In this document: piece by piece, positions 45,457 to 58,900 of the stretch
Numbering within the stretch: the first letter of the stretch is position 1
How the letters are laid out: each line of letters begins with the position of its first letter
Source of the DNA: Rhizophagus clarus
Taxonomy: Eukaryota > Glomeromycota > Glomeromycetes > Glomerales > Glomeraceae
Reading direction: 5' to 3'
NCBI GenBank assembly: GCA_015698045.1
Contig: BLAL01000047.1
Coordinates: 744,001-808,000, forward strand
DNA length: 64,000 bases
Program-made: the position numbers and the translations under genes
The notes under the pieces: generated by a model
Told to the model about the DNA's origin: nothing
Seen by the model: the letters and a program-made list of their open reading frames with translations, nothing else
Databases searched by the model: none

Positions 45457-47500
45457 ATTAAGAATTTATTTATTGTTTTTATCATTTATTTATATTATTT
45501 TGAATTATTTAAACACTAAAATTAGAGTAGTTATTAATTATTTACAAGATTTTTAGTTTGTAATTTAAATGATTCTTTTAATATAATAAACTATTCGATT
45601 ATTAAATTTGTAAATTATTACAAATATAAATTTGGCTAATATAATTTATAATTATTAATTTTAAATATTTTCTTGCCCAACAAAATCACCTACATGATAT
45701 GTAATAGGTGACAACTAGAATTTTAACAATAAAATTCCAATTCTTAAACTAACTATTAAATGAAAAATTAAGAATATATCATGTTTGTAATGAATCACCA
45801 ACCTAACTAGCATGACTTTAGTAATTCTATGCATGAATATAGGGTAAAGTGATATAGTCGCTTTGAATAAAAACAAAATTATATTATATAATGTAGATAT
45901 ATCCTAAATTAGAGTGATATTTTTTTAATTTTGACGGTAAGTGGCTGTGACAGAAAAAATTATATCACAGTTAAATTTTAAGTTAAGAACGCTCATAGTA
46001 GCTATCATTAAAATATTGATAATAGATGGTGTATTTTATTTTATTTGACTCGTCAAATAATGAGAACGTTATTTGTGTTATGTTACTATGCTTCCCTCCA
46101 TAAGAAAGTAAAGAAAAGATCATGTAATAGTATAGAATAACATGATATAATCATTTTCTTCATTTATATTTTCCACAATTAAAATAATCGGGGTTTTTCA
46201 GAATTATTGATAAGTATTTTTTGTTTTTAATTCATGCACAATATTTTATTTATTTTTGCCCTCTTAAGATCAGCTCCGACTAGTTCGAAAAATAGATATG
46301 TAATTCGAATACTTGCTACTTGTTATGTTATACTTTTTATAGTAATAAAATTTTGCCATGTAGACATAATATGGGATAGAGAGTATTACAGAAAGAAATT
46401 GTTAATATTCATTTTGGAGAAAAGAATTTTCTTTCGGACCTGGTAATTATTATAGACACATGAAATCATGTTCGCATTTTTTGAATTTTCTCATGAACCT
46501 TTTTATTTTCATACCTTATCTTATTACAGATAATCGTAGATGATGTACCAGGAAATCGTAATACGATGGATTGTTGCATTATACTTATTCCAAATTTTAT
46601 GTATGTATTCCTTTTCGATTTTTACTCTTACTATAAATTCGATGTTGTCTCATTATATATATACTAATTGTTATCTATTATAATATTCATCGTAATATTT
46701 ATCGATCACAGCAAATATTTCTTGGTTCATCATAAGAATTTGATTGGCAGGTTCTGAGGCGACAAGTGAGTCGCACACTTTCAACAAATGTAATATGTGA
46801 CCCTGAGTTCTTAGTAATGATTTTTAGCGTATGTTTTGAAGCCTTTTTTAATTTTATTTCGGTGATTATTAACAGAACAGGGTTTTAGAAAATTTTATGT
46901 AGTCAAATATCAAAGACTGTGATTGGTTTTCTAATACTAGGTTTGTTGCAAAGACAGTAAGACCGACTAAAGATCAGCGATATCAATGATAATTTATAAT
47001 TGAAAAAACTTCTTCGAGGTAATAACTTAGTTAAGATGTACCAAACTATCAGAATAATGTAGGCTTAAACGAAACCGCATGATCACCCATTTTTTACACG
47101 TAATTTAGTAATAATGCTAACCATATGCATACATTTGGAAATTTAGGTCAGACAAAACCAATATTTCGTTTAACATACCTGCAAAATTTTATCAAATGTT
47201 GTATATTATATCTGGCCAATAGAATTGTGATATTTTAGTCACATGGCACTTACCAATCAACTACTTATGCACGTACTACCTAAACATGTACTACTTATTT
47301 CCTTAAATAAACGCCTGGATGAATCATAAAAAGTTTAAAGATTTGCAGCATATTTTCCGCAATTTTTCGTGTAAACAGCTGACAGGGGTGCTTTTAATTT
47401 TTAACTATGGTGACTTTAATTTCTCAGCTTATAAAAAACCACGCTTCATCTCTTAGTTCAAGTTAACGAAGTTTTTAGAACTGTTATACCTTAACGTGTA
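45457..47500. other. Intergenic with an orphan copy of kinase-upstream DNA
   Basis: 45505–45580 holds the kinase 3'-flank motif. About 46.07–46.22 kb resembles 24.83–25.02 kb (TTATGTTACTATGC…CTCCATAA…GATCATGT, then CATTTATATTTTC) but no kinase follows. A 70-codon ORF at 46234–46446 has no recognisable domain. The remainder shows nothing identifiable. Confidence 0.45.
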
Positions 47501-50500
47501 ATGAATATAGAAGCTGCTTATCAGTTTTATGACCTCTTTGAAGCAATAACATTAGGACAATATTGTGATAGAAAGGTACAAATTTTTTTGTTAAACGGGA
47601 AAAGTCTGAAGCCTGATGAGAAGTTAATAATGGGCTAAACAACAACTTAAAAATACTAAAAGTTTTAGGGTATGCAGGTTAAATTTTGTTTAATGATTAA
47701 TACAAATTCGGATATATAAGATGAAGCTCCAATTCAAAGCAAACAAAATGCTTTAAAAATTTTAATGGATAATTCTTGTAAACGTTTACTTCCTCAATAC
47801 CGAACTGAATATAATAATTGTGACAAACTTTATAACGAAATTATTGAGTTATTTCAAGCCCAAAAAGTTGGTTGGACAGGTGGTTGCATGATATGATAGG
47901 CAAAAAATTTGTGAATCGTCTTACAGATGTTCTCTGGTGCATTGATCCACATCTTTCCACCTTGAATGCATGTTCATGTCATTTACCGGTTTTTTTTACA
48001 CAACTGAAGACTTATCAACACGATGAATCATATAACAAATACTAGTCATCATAGGAAAAACCCTTTACTATCACATCAAAAACTTGCTCAAATTTTAAAA
48101 GTTCTCTTGAATTATCTATTAGTCAACCATGGACGTGTGATGGTTTGTGGGATCAAATAATACCCGCAATTGTTTCATTAATTGAAATTATGAAAATATT
48201 CAGAACACCTAGTTACAATAAATGTTAGCATGAATGAACTTCATCATAGTGATAAAATTAGTACTATGTACCGAATTACTGCTTGTGAAAATAATAAAAT
48301 AATAACCTAAATGAAAATTACATCCAATTGAATGATGCTTTATTAAAAAAACAATATTATGAATATATTGATATTTAGCCATATCTTCCAAATGATATTA
48401 TGAAACGATATCAGTTTATAAAAAATTTGCAACATGCATTTCCAATAGGTATATATAGGTTAGTATTTGTATATTTCATAGCAAATTTTGTTGTGATTTT
48501 ATTACTAATATATTTTATTTTTTTAGATATTATCAGGGAAACTATTTAGGAACTGTCAATTATATATGGAAGATTCCCGAAACTGAAGTTTTTAATGAAG
48601 AACAGAATGAAACTTCAAAAGCATGTATGCTGGCTAAGATCCATGAAGAATTACCTTATTATTTTACATGGCAAATGCGAAAAAATGTGCTAAATAAGGT
48701 AATAATGACAATTGTAATACAATTGGGCATTTAATAAAATATTACACTTCTCATCGTTCATCATTGTTAAACTATTTTTATATCAAGAAAATTTTACCAG
48801 TCGTACTAAGAATGCTTTATTTTGATCTTACTGGTGATGCTTCTGTAACTTCAAATACTATTTCTCGTGAAGTAGAAGAAAGACTGTGATTAATGATAAC
48901 TTTAGCGATCCCAATATTATATTTGATTTGCGAACAAATAATGGATTTCACGGAACAAACTTTAATAAGTTTTGGGATGAATTAGAAGCTTATTTAATGA
49001 GCAGGTATAAAAACTGTTATTTTAATGTGATTAATGTACAAGCTATTAATTTATAAATTTATTTATTAGAATTTACTTGTAATAGATGAAAGGCGCCATA
49101 GAACTGTTTTATACATACCCTTTCCTTTATCTGTTCACGACCTTCATGAAGCTATAGTGGAAAGGCTAAAAATAGTTCATAATTTTTCTATTCACATTCC
49201 ATCAGAAGAATGGATTCGTCTTCAGTTTTGTCAACTGCAACATGATAAATATACCATACTGGCCGATTTAATGTGAAATTTAAGTGCAAAGTAGACCGCT
49301 TCAGAAGAACAGTGATGATGCACATTATTGTGTGGCTCTTTCTAATACCTTCGAATTTCTGCATCACTATCATCAATGAACTTGCTTAATATCTGCTGAT
49401 GATAAACACAAAATCCCCATTGGAGAAGATGTTGCAGTTTCCACAGGCATACAAAATCGGCGTCCTTTAGTTGCTCAAGACAGTGTTTAGCTGCTGCCGA
49501 TCATGATTTTACAAAACTTTCCTTAACATCATCTGTTATATTTTTTCTAATGGTATTTCAGAAACATTTTATAAGATATAGTCTTTGAATCAATCAGTGC
49601 TATCCGATATTCAGCTGAGTTTTAAATGCACTTAATGTTCAATATGAACATTAAATATTACCACCAAATTTGTGTCTTTACACTGATGGAGGTCCAGATC
49701 ATCGATGTAATTATGGATCAGTACAAATTGCATTGATTTGTCTTTTTCTTCGTGAAGATTTTGATTTGCTTGTAACAGTTCGTCGGCTCCTAACCACAGC
49801 TGAACCAATTCTGCTGAACGAGTCATGAGCACTTTAAACTTAGGTCTTCAAGGTGTTGCACTTAAGCACGATCAAATGAGCCCTGAATCTGAAGCTTTAT
49901 TTGAGATTAGATGATTAGATGATATACGAAAAAAAGCTCAAGAATATGGTAAATTAAAGTCCGAGTTGAAAGTATAGCAGATATTCAAAAGTTACTAAGC
50001 AATAGAACAGAACAAAGATAATGTCATGAACCAGCAAACGAGGAAAGCATTGCTGCATTATTTGAAGTAAAATTTATCATTTGATTTACAATTTTTTTTT
50101 TCCTGCTGTTATGAAATATTCTTAAAACAATTTGTGCCGTCTATTTCTGATAATGACTCAACTTTGAGAATCGAAGAAATTACACAGACACAAATACATC
50201 GTCATTCCGCATTGGTTGAATTTATAAATACCCATTGTCATGCACGTGCCTATAGTTTTCAGGTATGTATTAACGTATAACATTTATAATAAACTAATTT
50301 TCTTATTTTATTTTAAATAATTATTTTTTATTTTTATTTTCCAAAGATAAAAAAAATGCAATAATTCTACATGTTTATATTGTAAACCAATTCGTCTTCC
50401 ATTGTTCGAATTTAATACTCTGCGTTTTTTTCCTGATCCGATCCCTTCGCAAGGTAATCTATTTTTTTTTTTGTACAATCGATTTAATTTAAATATTAAT

Positions 50501-51010
50501 AATTTTTTCAAAAAATATTAGACAATACAGATCATTATGCAATTTTTCGAGTTGTCTATGGAATTGAAACAACCGAAAATATAGATCAACTTACATGAAA
50601 TCACAAGCAAATGCGGTCATGCGGAGCCTATTCCAAAGTCTATTCTGTTGATCTGTTCGTACCAAAGATCCGTGGTTACATTAATTGTGAAGATTGTGGA
50701 AAACGCCGTTGTATTTATAGCGATAAAATCCTTGACTCATGAAGAACAAGAAGATTTTCAACAAGTACTGGAGTCGTATTCATATTCCTGTGGTGCTCCA
50801 ATTTTTCTCGACGATCATTATTTAAAAGAATCATATGGTGCGCACTCAAATCAGATTAAAATATGTATTATTCAAGTCGCAAATCAGGCAATTATTCAAT
50901 CCGTTATTATTGCGGAGAAAGTGAAGACTTTGTAACCTTCAAGAGAACGCTTCAAACAAATTTATCCTTTGTGTAAAGAATGTCATAAAAAATAGGAAGA
51001 ATTCCATACT
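47501..51010 (+). pseudogene. Large decayed transposon-type protein with DGGPDH motif and Cys-rich C-terminus
   Basis: Readable pieces of one long protein in order on the plus strand: N-terminus (ATG 47501, MNIEAAYQFYDLFEA); 48540–48700 (GNYLGTVNYIWKIPETEVF, NETSKACMLAKI); 49110–49270 (HDLHEAIVERL, IPSEEWIRLQFC); 49670–49900 (YTDGGPDHRCNYGSVQIAL, then LNLGLQGVALKHDQMSPESE); 50380–50710 (PIRLPLFEF, FFPDPIPSQ, then a CEDCGKRRCIYSDK zinc-binding-like segment) and a TCGA-like tail. At least ten stops or frame breaks. The DGGPDH block and Cys-rich tail match an unnamed transposase-like family I recall from mycorrhizal fungi and invertebrates. Assignment to a named superfamily is not made. An intron seems retained near 48.47–48.53 kb. 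Confidence 0.6.
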
Positions 51011-51179
51011 AAAGGAGAAATTAAAACTAATGGCGCTCTTCTGAACGGCAAAAACGTTAAAAAAATGATTTGTTTTTTTTTGTACAATGGGAATGATTGA
51101 CATGTTTATTTTGTTAACACAAATTTAAAATATAAATTTTGTATGTAATATTAATATACAGTATTATAAATTATACACA

Positions 51180-51262
51180 TATATACATTTTCATTATTTT
51201 TGGCCCTTCCCCTCCCCCCTCCTCCTATCGGTTAACTTATGTTAAACAAATAATTGATTTTG
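51180..51262. repeat. Short dispersed repeat, C-rich run then GTTAAACAAATAATT…CGGCCT
   Basis: CCCTCCCCCCTC … GTTAAACAAATAATTGATTTTG … CCGGCCT. A related copy lies at about 55048–55125 in the same orientation (CCCTCCCCCCTC … GTTAAACAAACAATTAAA … GCGGCCT). Probably the end of a mobile element; its other end was not found. Confidence 0.4.
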
Positions 51263-51374
51263 TCCGGCCTTATTACACTATAATATAGATCAATTCAATA
51301 AAATATGTACATTTTTCTAAAAAATAAATGAATAAATAAACGAAAAGAAATCATCTTAAACTCACAATTTACAC

Positions 51375-52182
51375 TTAGTTGATAGCCTGATAACCATTTC
51401 GTCTATTCTCACGATATCGGTAATAGATGTGAAACAGAATAGCACTAATAATAATACCCAGTACAAATCCGAATCCGATTGATCCAGCAATTATGCCTGG
51501 TTGATTTTCCAATAAGTCCAATAAATGAATATCCACACGAGCAAGAGTCATATCGCAATCGTATTTATTATCTATACCTACACCTACAATGAAATCAATA
51601 TGCTCATTTGCTCTTACAGTAATCCCACTATCAGTTGTTTTGAACAATCTTGAATCTCCGGGACCGGTTAGGTCTACTTCCCAAATCGCCGTTACACTAT
51701 TATATATTATGTAACCTCCCGAATGTTGTGCACAATCGTGAATATGTGTAAAAGTTACGTCTAGGACATAATTTCCATCCCTCGGTGCGGTGAATCTCGC
51801 AACAGAGAATCTACCATCGTCGCCCGGATGCATAGCTACACCGTTAGCAATAAGTTCTATAGTGCCTAAGTTAACAGCCGTTGGCTTTGTGTTATAATAT
51901 AAACCCAGCCAGTGAGTATACCATATGGTACCTCCCCCAAACCAAGCGGCTATTTCATGTTCATTTGGTTCCAAATCTAAGTGTGTAAATAAACTGAACG
52001 TTCCAGTTACATGGTAACCGGCGGGCTTTGAGCCGTAAGACCATACAGAAGAAGGGTTATATGTAAGAGAAAAGTTAGAACTTAATGACCATTTTGTCAT
52101 TTTTCTAATGGGTATGAATTTATCTTCAGAGAGGCTTAGCTTTTTTGTGTGCCAGGTTGACTTATATAGATAAGATCTGCAC

Positions 52183-52184
<2 letters not shown>
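51375..52184 (-). CDS. Membrane-anchored beta-rich protein, bacterial-like extracellular domain
   Basis: Intronless, 269 residues from ATG 52184; ATG 52100 (241 residues, MTKWSLSSNF) is more likely the start because a TATATAA box sits ~60 bp upstream of it, inside the longer reading. Residues ~32–225 form a beta-rich domain with FSLTYNPSSVWSYG, AWFGGGTIWYTHW, MHPGDDGRFSVARFTAPRDG and FIVGVGIDNKYDCDMT. This pattern (NPxGVWSYG … HPG … VVRWTAPxxGxY … Asp-x-Thr) is known to me from bacterial and some plant/fungal secreted proteins, without an established function. One transmembrane helix at about 230–255 is followed by a basic tail (YRYRENRRNG). No N-terminal signal peptide is seen, so topology is uncertain. 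A 35-nt A run (minus sense) lies just upstream. Confidence 0.75.
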
Positions 52185-52218
<34 letters not shown>

Positions 52219-55200
52219 CCACACCGTCACACCTCCCCTCGATTTCACTGTTTATATTTATCTGAGGAACTTAGTCTTTTTCGACTAGGTGAAATTTTAT
52301 TTGTCACATAATATTTGTCACCGGAAAAAAGCTGAGCATTACAAAAAGCTACTGCGGTAGTATTGCGGTAGTTAAGTAAATTTGATCAATAAATTGTTAC
52401 ACATGTTACACGGAAAAAAGGGTGAATGAAATTTGAACAATAAACAAGTAAAAACGGGTCAAATATGGAAGAAACTGTGTAAATTCCGATTTATCCTCTT
52501 TCGCTTAAAGGAAACTTTATGATATGCACTTATATATTAGGTTAAAAAAGTAACGAAAAAGTTAGATGAAGCATACTTTATAGTTGAATCATAATCTCAA
52601 TTTTAAAGAAAAATGCTCAGACTGAATTTAGTGAAACAGTAGAAACCTTCCCAAGATGATATCTCGAAATACTATTTTTTTGTGATGAGAATAAGAACAA
52701 GTTTAACATATACGAACTTATTCACTTGTAATTATCGATCAGTGATACAATTGACGTTAATGTGAATAGAAATAATTAGAAAATTTGCGTTATATTTATT
52801 TATAGATCAATAAAGTTACAATACAAAAATTCTGGCTCTTCGAGCGGGTTCTTCACGTAATGAATTTTGATCGCAAGCAAACTTATCACAGAGTTGTATT
52901 ATATATAATAGTCCAGTTGTTGGTTTCTGTGACTCAATTTGTGTTAAAATTTTTTCCCAAGCAGTTTTAGCAGCGGACCATCATCTATAGCAAAGTAATG
53001 CCGAAGTTTTTTCTCAGATACAACTATCTGTACGTAATCCAATAATATAAATCACGTGGTTGTATTGTTATTGGATATCCACGTAGGAACTGAAAAGGAA
53101 AAACGGGTCGAGTTAATAATGTTAGGCTACATTATGCTTCTATATTAAGATAAATCGCTGACTAACACATAAAACATTGCGAATATGTACCGTCGTTATA
53201 TGATGTAGATTATTTCCAGGTATGTGATGAAATAGGACTACATTTTCTTTTCCCACGTCGTCCCTCACGTTGTCCACTAATAGTCTAGTCTAAGAAGTTA
53301 TGGAGAACAAAACCGTGAAGGTTCTTCACGATCTGAGTCACGTTACTATTAAACGAGTCGCAGTAATCATGAAGAAAACATATAAACAGACAGGTATGAA
53401 GATATTTTCCTGTGAAGAACTGAAATTTGCTTCACGATCGACTGCGATGGAAATAAAGTAGGGATAACATAAATATTATTAGTAAGGAGAGGAAGGTTTT
53501 CCATGCAAAGTAAAAAATTCGTGGAAAATATTTTTTGCGACTTTATTAATTCATTTTATCTTTCCTCATAGTTATAGAGATACTACTAATTAAAGCATTG
53601 AATTTTTATATATTACGTAAACCCTTGAATTGAATCTAATGTTATTTTCCCCTATAGATGATCGTTCCTATAAGTCGTTTATCAACATGCTTTGTCAATT
53701 TTGTTTCCTTAAGTGCCAACTGATTTTTGTCCGAAAATTGGCAAGGTGGTGCATCATTATCCTTTATCAAAATTTTAGTATTTTCTGCTTGATGACCATA
53801 TATCGAGAAGTGATCATCAGCTTCGTTAAATATCCTGATACGAGATTTTCGCACCATTTCTTTAGGTCTTGGTTAGATCAAGGTGACCGGTATTCAGTTC
53901 TAGCAGTAATTCTTTAAGAATGTCATATACCAATACAAAAAATATCATATACAGTATTGTTCTCATAATGGAATTGTTCAGTAAATTAAATTTGACATAA
54001 TTATCATGACATTAAGTTGGCAATAAGATTTTAGAAAGTGATCCGGAAATAGGGTGAAAAAACTTTAGGCAAAGGTTTTAATTAAATATTATTTATAAGA
54101 GAGAACTAATCCGATATACATCATCTATAGAGCAGTAAACAATATATAAGCATTATACAAGCATCAAGAGATTATTGACGATGAGCATTACTGTGTCGAT
54201 TCGGACAAATTAAAGGCGAAATTGAATTTTAATTTGAACATTTTGATATAATATTATTTTACTGAGTTATTTTAATGACAATAATATAAATAAATTTTAT
54301 AAATACTAACAAAGTATAAAAATATTTAGCGAGTTTTATTAATGTATCAAATGAAAAAAATAAGAAATGATCAAAACAAATATAAATAGTATTTTCACAT
54401 TATATGTTAAATAGAATTAAAGTAATTCATTAATTTAACTTCATGTCATTTTAGCTGTAAAAAGCGACCAATATTTAATTGCTTCGATTATAATGTGTAA
54501 AATAGGGTATTTTTATATCAAGCGCAAACAATATAAAAAAGAACCATTTCATGACTCATGCTGTCGGCTATAATTAATAATCAAAATTAATGTGATCACA
54601 CATACCCGAGAACGCATATTCCTTTAAAAATGATCCTGTTATCCTACTGTTAATGTTCAAATTATTAACAATTAGATTAAATTCTCGCAATAAGTATAAT
54701 TATTTTACGTTAATGCAGAATTTGTATAATATAGAACTAATTAACGATATATAATGGCAATTCAGCAATCAGAGAAATTGTCAGTTCATTTTCCAGTATA
54801 AGGTATCTCAGCAACTATATTAATAAGAAAGTACGGAGAAGTAATGAGATAGAATGGTCCGTGCTTTAGAACGCCCGTGATATTGTTTTTAATTTAAAAT
54901 TTGCATTATATACAGTAATAATCTGAACCGAAATAACATATAGTAATTATATATGTTTAAATGTCCCCTCTAAATTCAAATTAAATTTTTCTCTGAAATT
55001 TTCCGAAATTTTCCAAAATTTTCCAGTATTTCTAAAATTTTATTACATATGTAACCCTCCCTCCCCCCTCAAACCTTTCATAGAATCCGGACGTTAAACA
55101 AACAATTAAATTGGAGCGGCCTAAACTTGACAAAAAAAGAATAATCGTTATTATTACAAACTACTGAGAATTTGTAAAATGTACTAATTACTTTAAAAAA

Positions 55201-55329
55201 AAATACCATACAAGTAATTTACTACCTAAATCGACAATTTAAAATGCATCTGACGAATGAAATAAATGCAGATTATCAAATAGTTTAATTATTACTTATT
55301 AGATAGTATGAAAAAAAATACTAACCATC
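52185..55329. other. Intergenic with minor relics
   Basis: A ~35-bp T run at 52186–52219. At 52820–52990 the minus strand reads WSAAKTAWEKILTQIESQKP … LREEPARRARIFVL and a stop, a protein-like 55-residue fragment of unknown family. At 53642–53857 opposing ORFs overlap, neither recognised. 55048–55125 carries the C-rich dispersed repeat. No intact gene seen. Confidence 0.4.
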
Positions 55330-57633
55330 GGGAATTTCCAATTTAAATATCTTGCTCTTCCGAATGAAGGTTTGGATCATTATGTATTTCATCCTCATCT
55401 ATAAAATGTACTTTCAAGTTAATTAAAATACAAAATTAGTTTATTTTGATAAATACTTCCACATACCATTTATATTTACATTCGTTCCTTTTATTTGTTG
55501 TTGTATCGCTTCTTTTTTATAATAATCTCGAATATCTGTATTTCAATTGAAGTAAATCATAAAATATTTAAACAAACAATTAATTTTTTAAAATAATACT
55601 TTTACGGAGAATTGTGTTGATTTTATGTCTCAGATGGAGTAATTGAAAAAAAGTACTATATATTGTTGTATACAGCACATAACTCCTGATAAATAATTAT
55701 ATTTACCATAATTTGTATTTACTTGTGACATTTCAAATACCTTGGACAATTTTTTGCAATTAACTGAAATTAACATTTAAATTATGAATAATTACTTTAT
55801 TATAATAAAGCGTATAAATAGAAGATTAATTACCTTTAATCGAATTATCACCATTCTGATTATCCAATTTATCAAAATCATTAACTAAAGCAGGCGTAAG
55901 TTGGTCATTATCAGTTTATCAGTTATAAATTTATTATACAGGATTAATAATTAGTTACTGTTATTAGGAATACTAAAATCATATGATTCACTACAATATT
56001 CTATAATATTATACAGTATTTTTTTAAAAGGTTATTTTAACCAAATATAGCAATCTTAATAAAATTAATACCTTCTTGTTCTTCTATTTGATAAAATAAT
56101 GACATTATTTATTGATAAATTTTATTAATAATTAAAGGATCAATAATTGTAGACAACTATTACCTTTTGTTGCATTTTTTGGTTCAGGTAAATCTCCAAA
56201 TTGATGAATATTGCTTGAAAACAGTTTATTATTTATAAAATGTATTTCTAAACTATTAGTTTTATTTAACTTTGGTTGTAATAATTCATTTTGCATACTT
56301 TGATATGATAAATGAATTTCTCTTATCCGTTTCTTAAGCGTTTTTATATCTGGTCTTTTCAATGGATCAGCATCCCAACATTGTTTCATTAATATTCCAT
56401 ATTCTAAAGGAGTTTCTGCCACAATTTTTGGTCTCAAGCCATTAATAATATTCATTGCAAGATAATAATCATGTTCATAATTTATAAATGGTGGTTTTCC
56501 AGATGAAATTTCCCACATAAGCATTGCAATACTATAAATATCTAATGCAAAAGTAAATTCTCTTCCTGCAATTATTTCAGGTGCTATATAAGGAAGATTT
56601 CCATATATACTATTTGATGATTTATCGGCGGGTCCACAAAATCCAAGATCGCCAATATACTAATAATCATTGAATTTGGAATATAAAATATTTCCGGAAT
56701 GTAAATATCTCTATGAATCGCGTTTTCCTTAAATATTTTATAAAGTGCATTAATTATTCCATAAAGAATTTGAATTCTTTCTTTCCATGTAAGTTGATTA
56801 TGATTTTGTTGTAGATATTTCCTTAAATCATAATCCATTTTTTTCATTACAAGCATGTAATTTCCGCTTAATGGATCTTGCGTTAAACCATAACATCGGA
56901 CAATATCTTCCCACTTATTGCTTATAGTTAAATGTGATTTAGCCTATAAAAATATAAAATTTTGTAATTAATAACTAGGAAAAAAAAGTCTGAATTTTAA
57001 ATAAATTTAGAATAACGAACCTCTTCAAACCAATTTCGATTTGCACTTTCAACATTTTCTAATCTCTTCAGTATAACCTTATGAGTTCCAAATCTTATTA
57101 ACTGTTGCTTTTTAGTATCCCATTCTTCATATTTTCCGTCAATCCAAACAGCAGTATAAATTTCGGAGAATCCTCCTCTTTGTTAGATATTTAATATCTT
57201 TTAAATTATTATATGGAATCCATTCAATTATTTTATTCGGTAAGAAAGTTTCCATTTGACATTTCTGTATTAAATTATCAATATCATCATTTTTAGACGT
57301 CCAATTTGAAAAATTTTCTTTTAAATAAATTCGAACACAATATTCACAATATAATGAGGCTAAGCATTCTTGATTACAATTTTCACAAACTCTTTTCGTT
57401 CCTGAATTAAATATAATTTTATCTCGATCATAATATTTATTTAATAATGTTATTGCTTCAATTTTTTCATCCTTTGTAAGAAATTTATCAGAAAGAAGTG
57501 TTAATTTATGTTGTTTATGTATATCATCGTGAATGTTATAATCAGTTGACGTAAATGCTCTAATACCTGCTGCGTAAACTAACTTATATCTAATAGTAGC
57601 CACAATTAAATTTTTTTTTAAATTATCATACAA
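55322..57633 (-). pseudogene. Pseudogene of the Cys-rich TKL kinase family
   Basis: The minus-strand exon order matches the 25208 and 43270 genes: Cys-rich first exon, kinase exon, 12-bp exon (about 56073–56086), then tail exons down to ~55330. Lesions seen: the family start codon is GTG at 57603–57601 (an out-of-family ATG lies upstream at 57633); one extra base near 57172–57182 turns TKGGFSEIY into TKRRILRN; about two extra bases near 56706–56712 break the frame right after HRD; a TAG replaces the Trp codon at 56662–56660, before DLG. A further change adds a stop in the penultimate tail exon (~55345). The later stretch 56524–56132 (SSGKPPFINYEHD … CWDADPLKRPDI) is still open. The gene cannot make an intact kinase. 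Confidence 0.9.
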
Positions 57634-58605
57634 AGAAAAAATTATTCAATTGACAAAATTGAATTTAAAATAGTAACAATTATGAATACAGCGAAAAAAG
57701 GCATTAGGAAATTTTAGAGTAGGGGCTTTTAATAAACGATTTATACTCTGTTCCCGCAGTAAGTTCCGTGACCGAGGATCAAAATTGCACCAATTTCTTT
57801 CTTTAGCAATCTATCAATGCTCTAATGACCACAAACTTTTGTATTACATTTATTTTGTATCTTTAAAAATGAATGTTTCAAATTTGTTATTTATTAAAAG
57901 ATTTCGAGTAATTTCCGTGTTTACCCGTCTGTCGTGCAACATCTTTGTGAATTAATTATGTCGATTATTATTGGTAAACTTTTTTTTTGTTTACGCAAAT
58001 TTTTTTATAATACTGAGTAAAGAATAACAATAATAACACTTTTTATTATTCACACCTTGCATGAATAGTTTGAATGAGAAAATCATTAATTGTTAAAAAA
58101 AAAAAAGGAGCAGGTCAATTTCATACTGTACGTGACAAATTAAAAGTCTGCATTTTGGTCATATTTTACAACCTAGTCTAGCCGATTCATTGTAGGTCTC
58201 TATGTCAGATAATGTAACATAAATAGACTTAAATGTTTTGATATAAAAAGGTTATTAGTGTATTCAATTTAAATTTTTCAAAAATAACCGATTTTGCTTA
58301 CGCTCTTATATTAGTAATAAATTTCATCACTCATATCTGAAAATATTTTTGGATTACTAATGATCTTTCTAGGATGTTAAATGATTTCTTGGAAGATAAT
58401 TATCTTTCAATACTTTAAATGTAAAAATCACTACAATTTTTCTTATCTTTAATATCGTTATATCGATTAATAATTTTTATTCATAAAAGAAATAACATCT
58501 AAGCAATAAATTATAATGTATCGCTAAATTTTCTTGAAGTATTATTTGATAATAACATTAATAAATACTTATTATTATTATATTGACGATATGTTGTGTA
58601 CAATT
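57634..58605. other. Intergenic, no gene recognised
   Basis: AT-rich upstream DNA of the kinase pseudogene. Nothing identifiable. Confidence 0.35.
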
Positions 58606-58609
58606 TTAA

Positions 58610-58900
58610 TTCGTGGTCCATATATAAAGTAGAGAGTCCTATATTGAAAATCGGGGCTAATTATATAATAGTGCGGAATCTGGCTCATAGGAAAGTTATT
58701 TCTAATGATTGATAATTTTACCGGACTATTAGTAAAAAGTTAGCCAAATAGTATAATTTTATGCTAATGATTTTGGTTTTTACATTATATTTACTTTAAT
58801 TTGCCGCGTCTTCAGATTCCGCGCTAATATATACTACTATATATAACTTTAACCCCGGTTTTTAATAATTAAATTCTCTACTTTTTACGCGGATCACGAA
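58610..58900. mobile_element. Small inverted-repeat element (MITE), TTAA-type
   Basis: 291 bp. Ends TTCGTGGTCC and (inverted) TTCGTGATCC, with matching AAAGTAGAGA and a GCGGAATCTG inverted pair further in. Left flank TTAA (58606–58609), right flank TCAA, one mismatch from a TTAA duplication. Terminal bases match the element at 59709, so both likely belong to one family. TTAA targets suggest piggyBac mobilisation (inference). Confidence 0.75.

Noticed and set aside
46234-46446. 70-codon ORF with hydrophobic stretches
   Set aside because: No family, no promoter evidence, and composition typical of AT-rich non-coding DNA.
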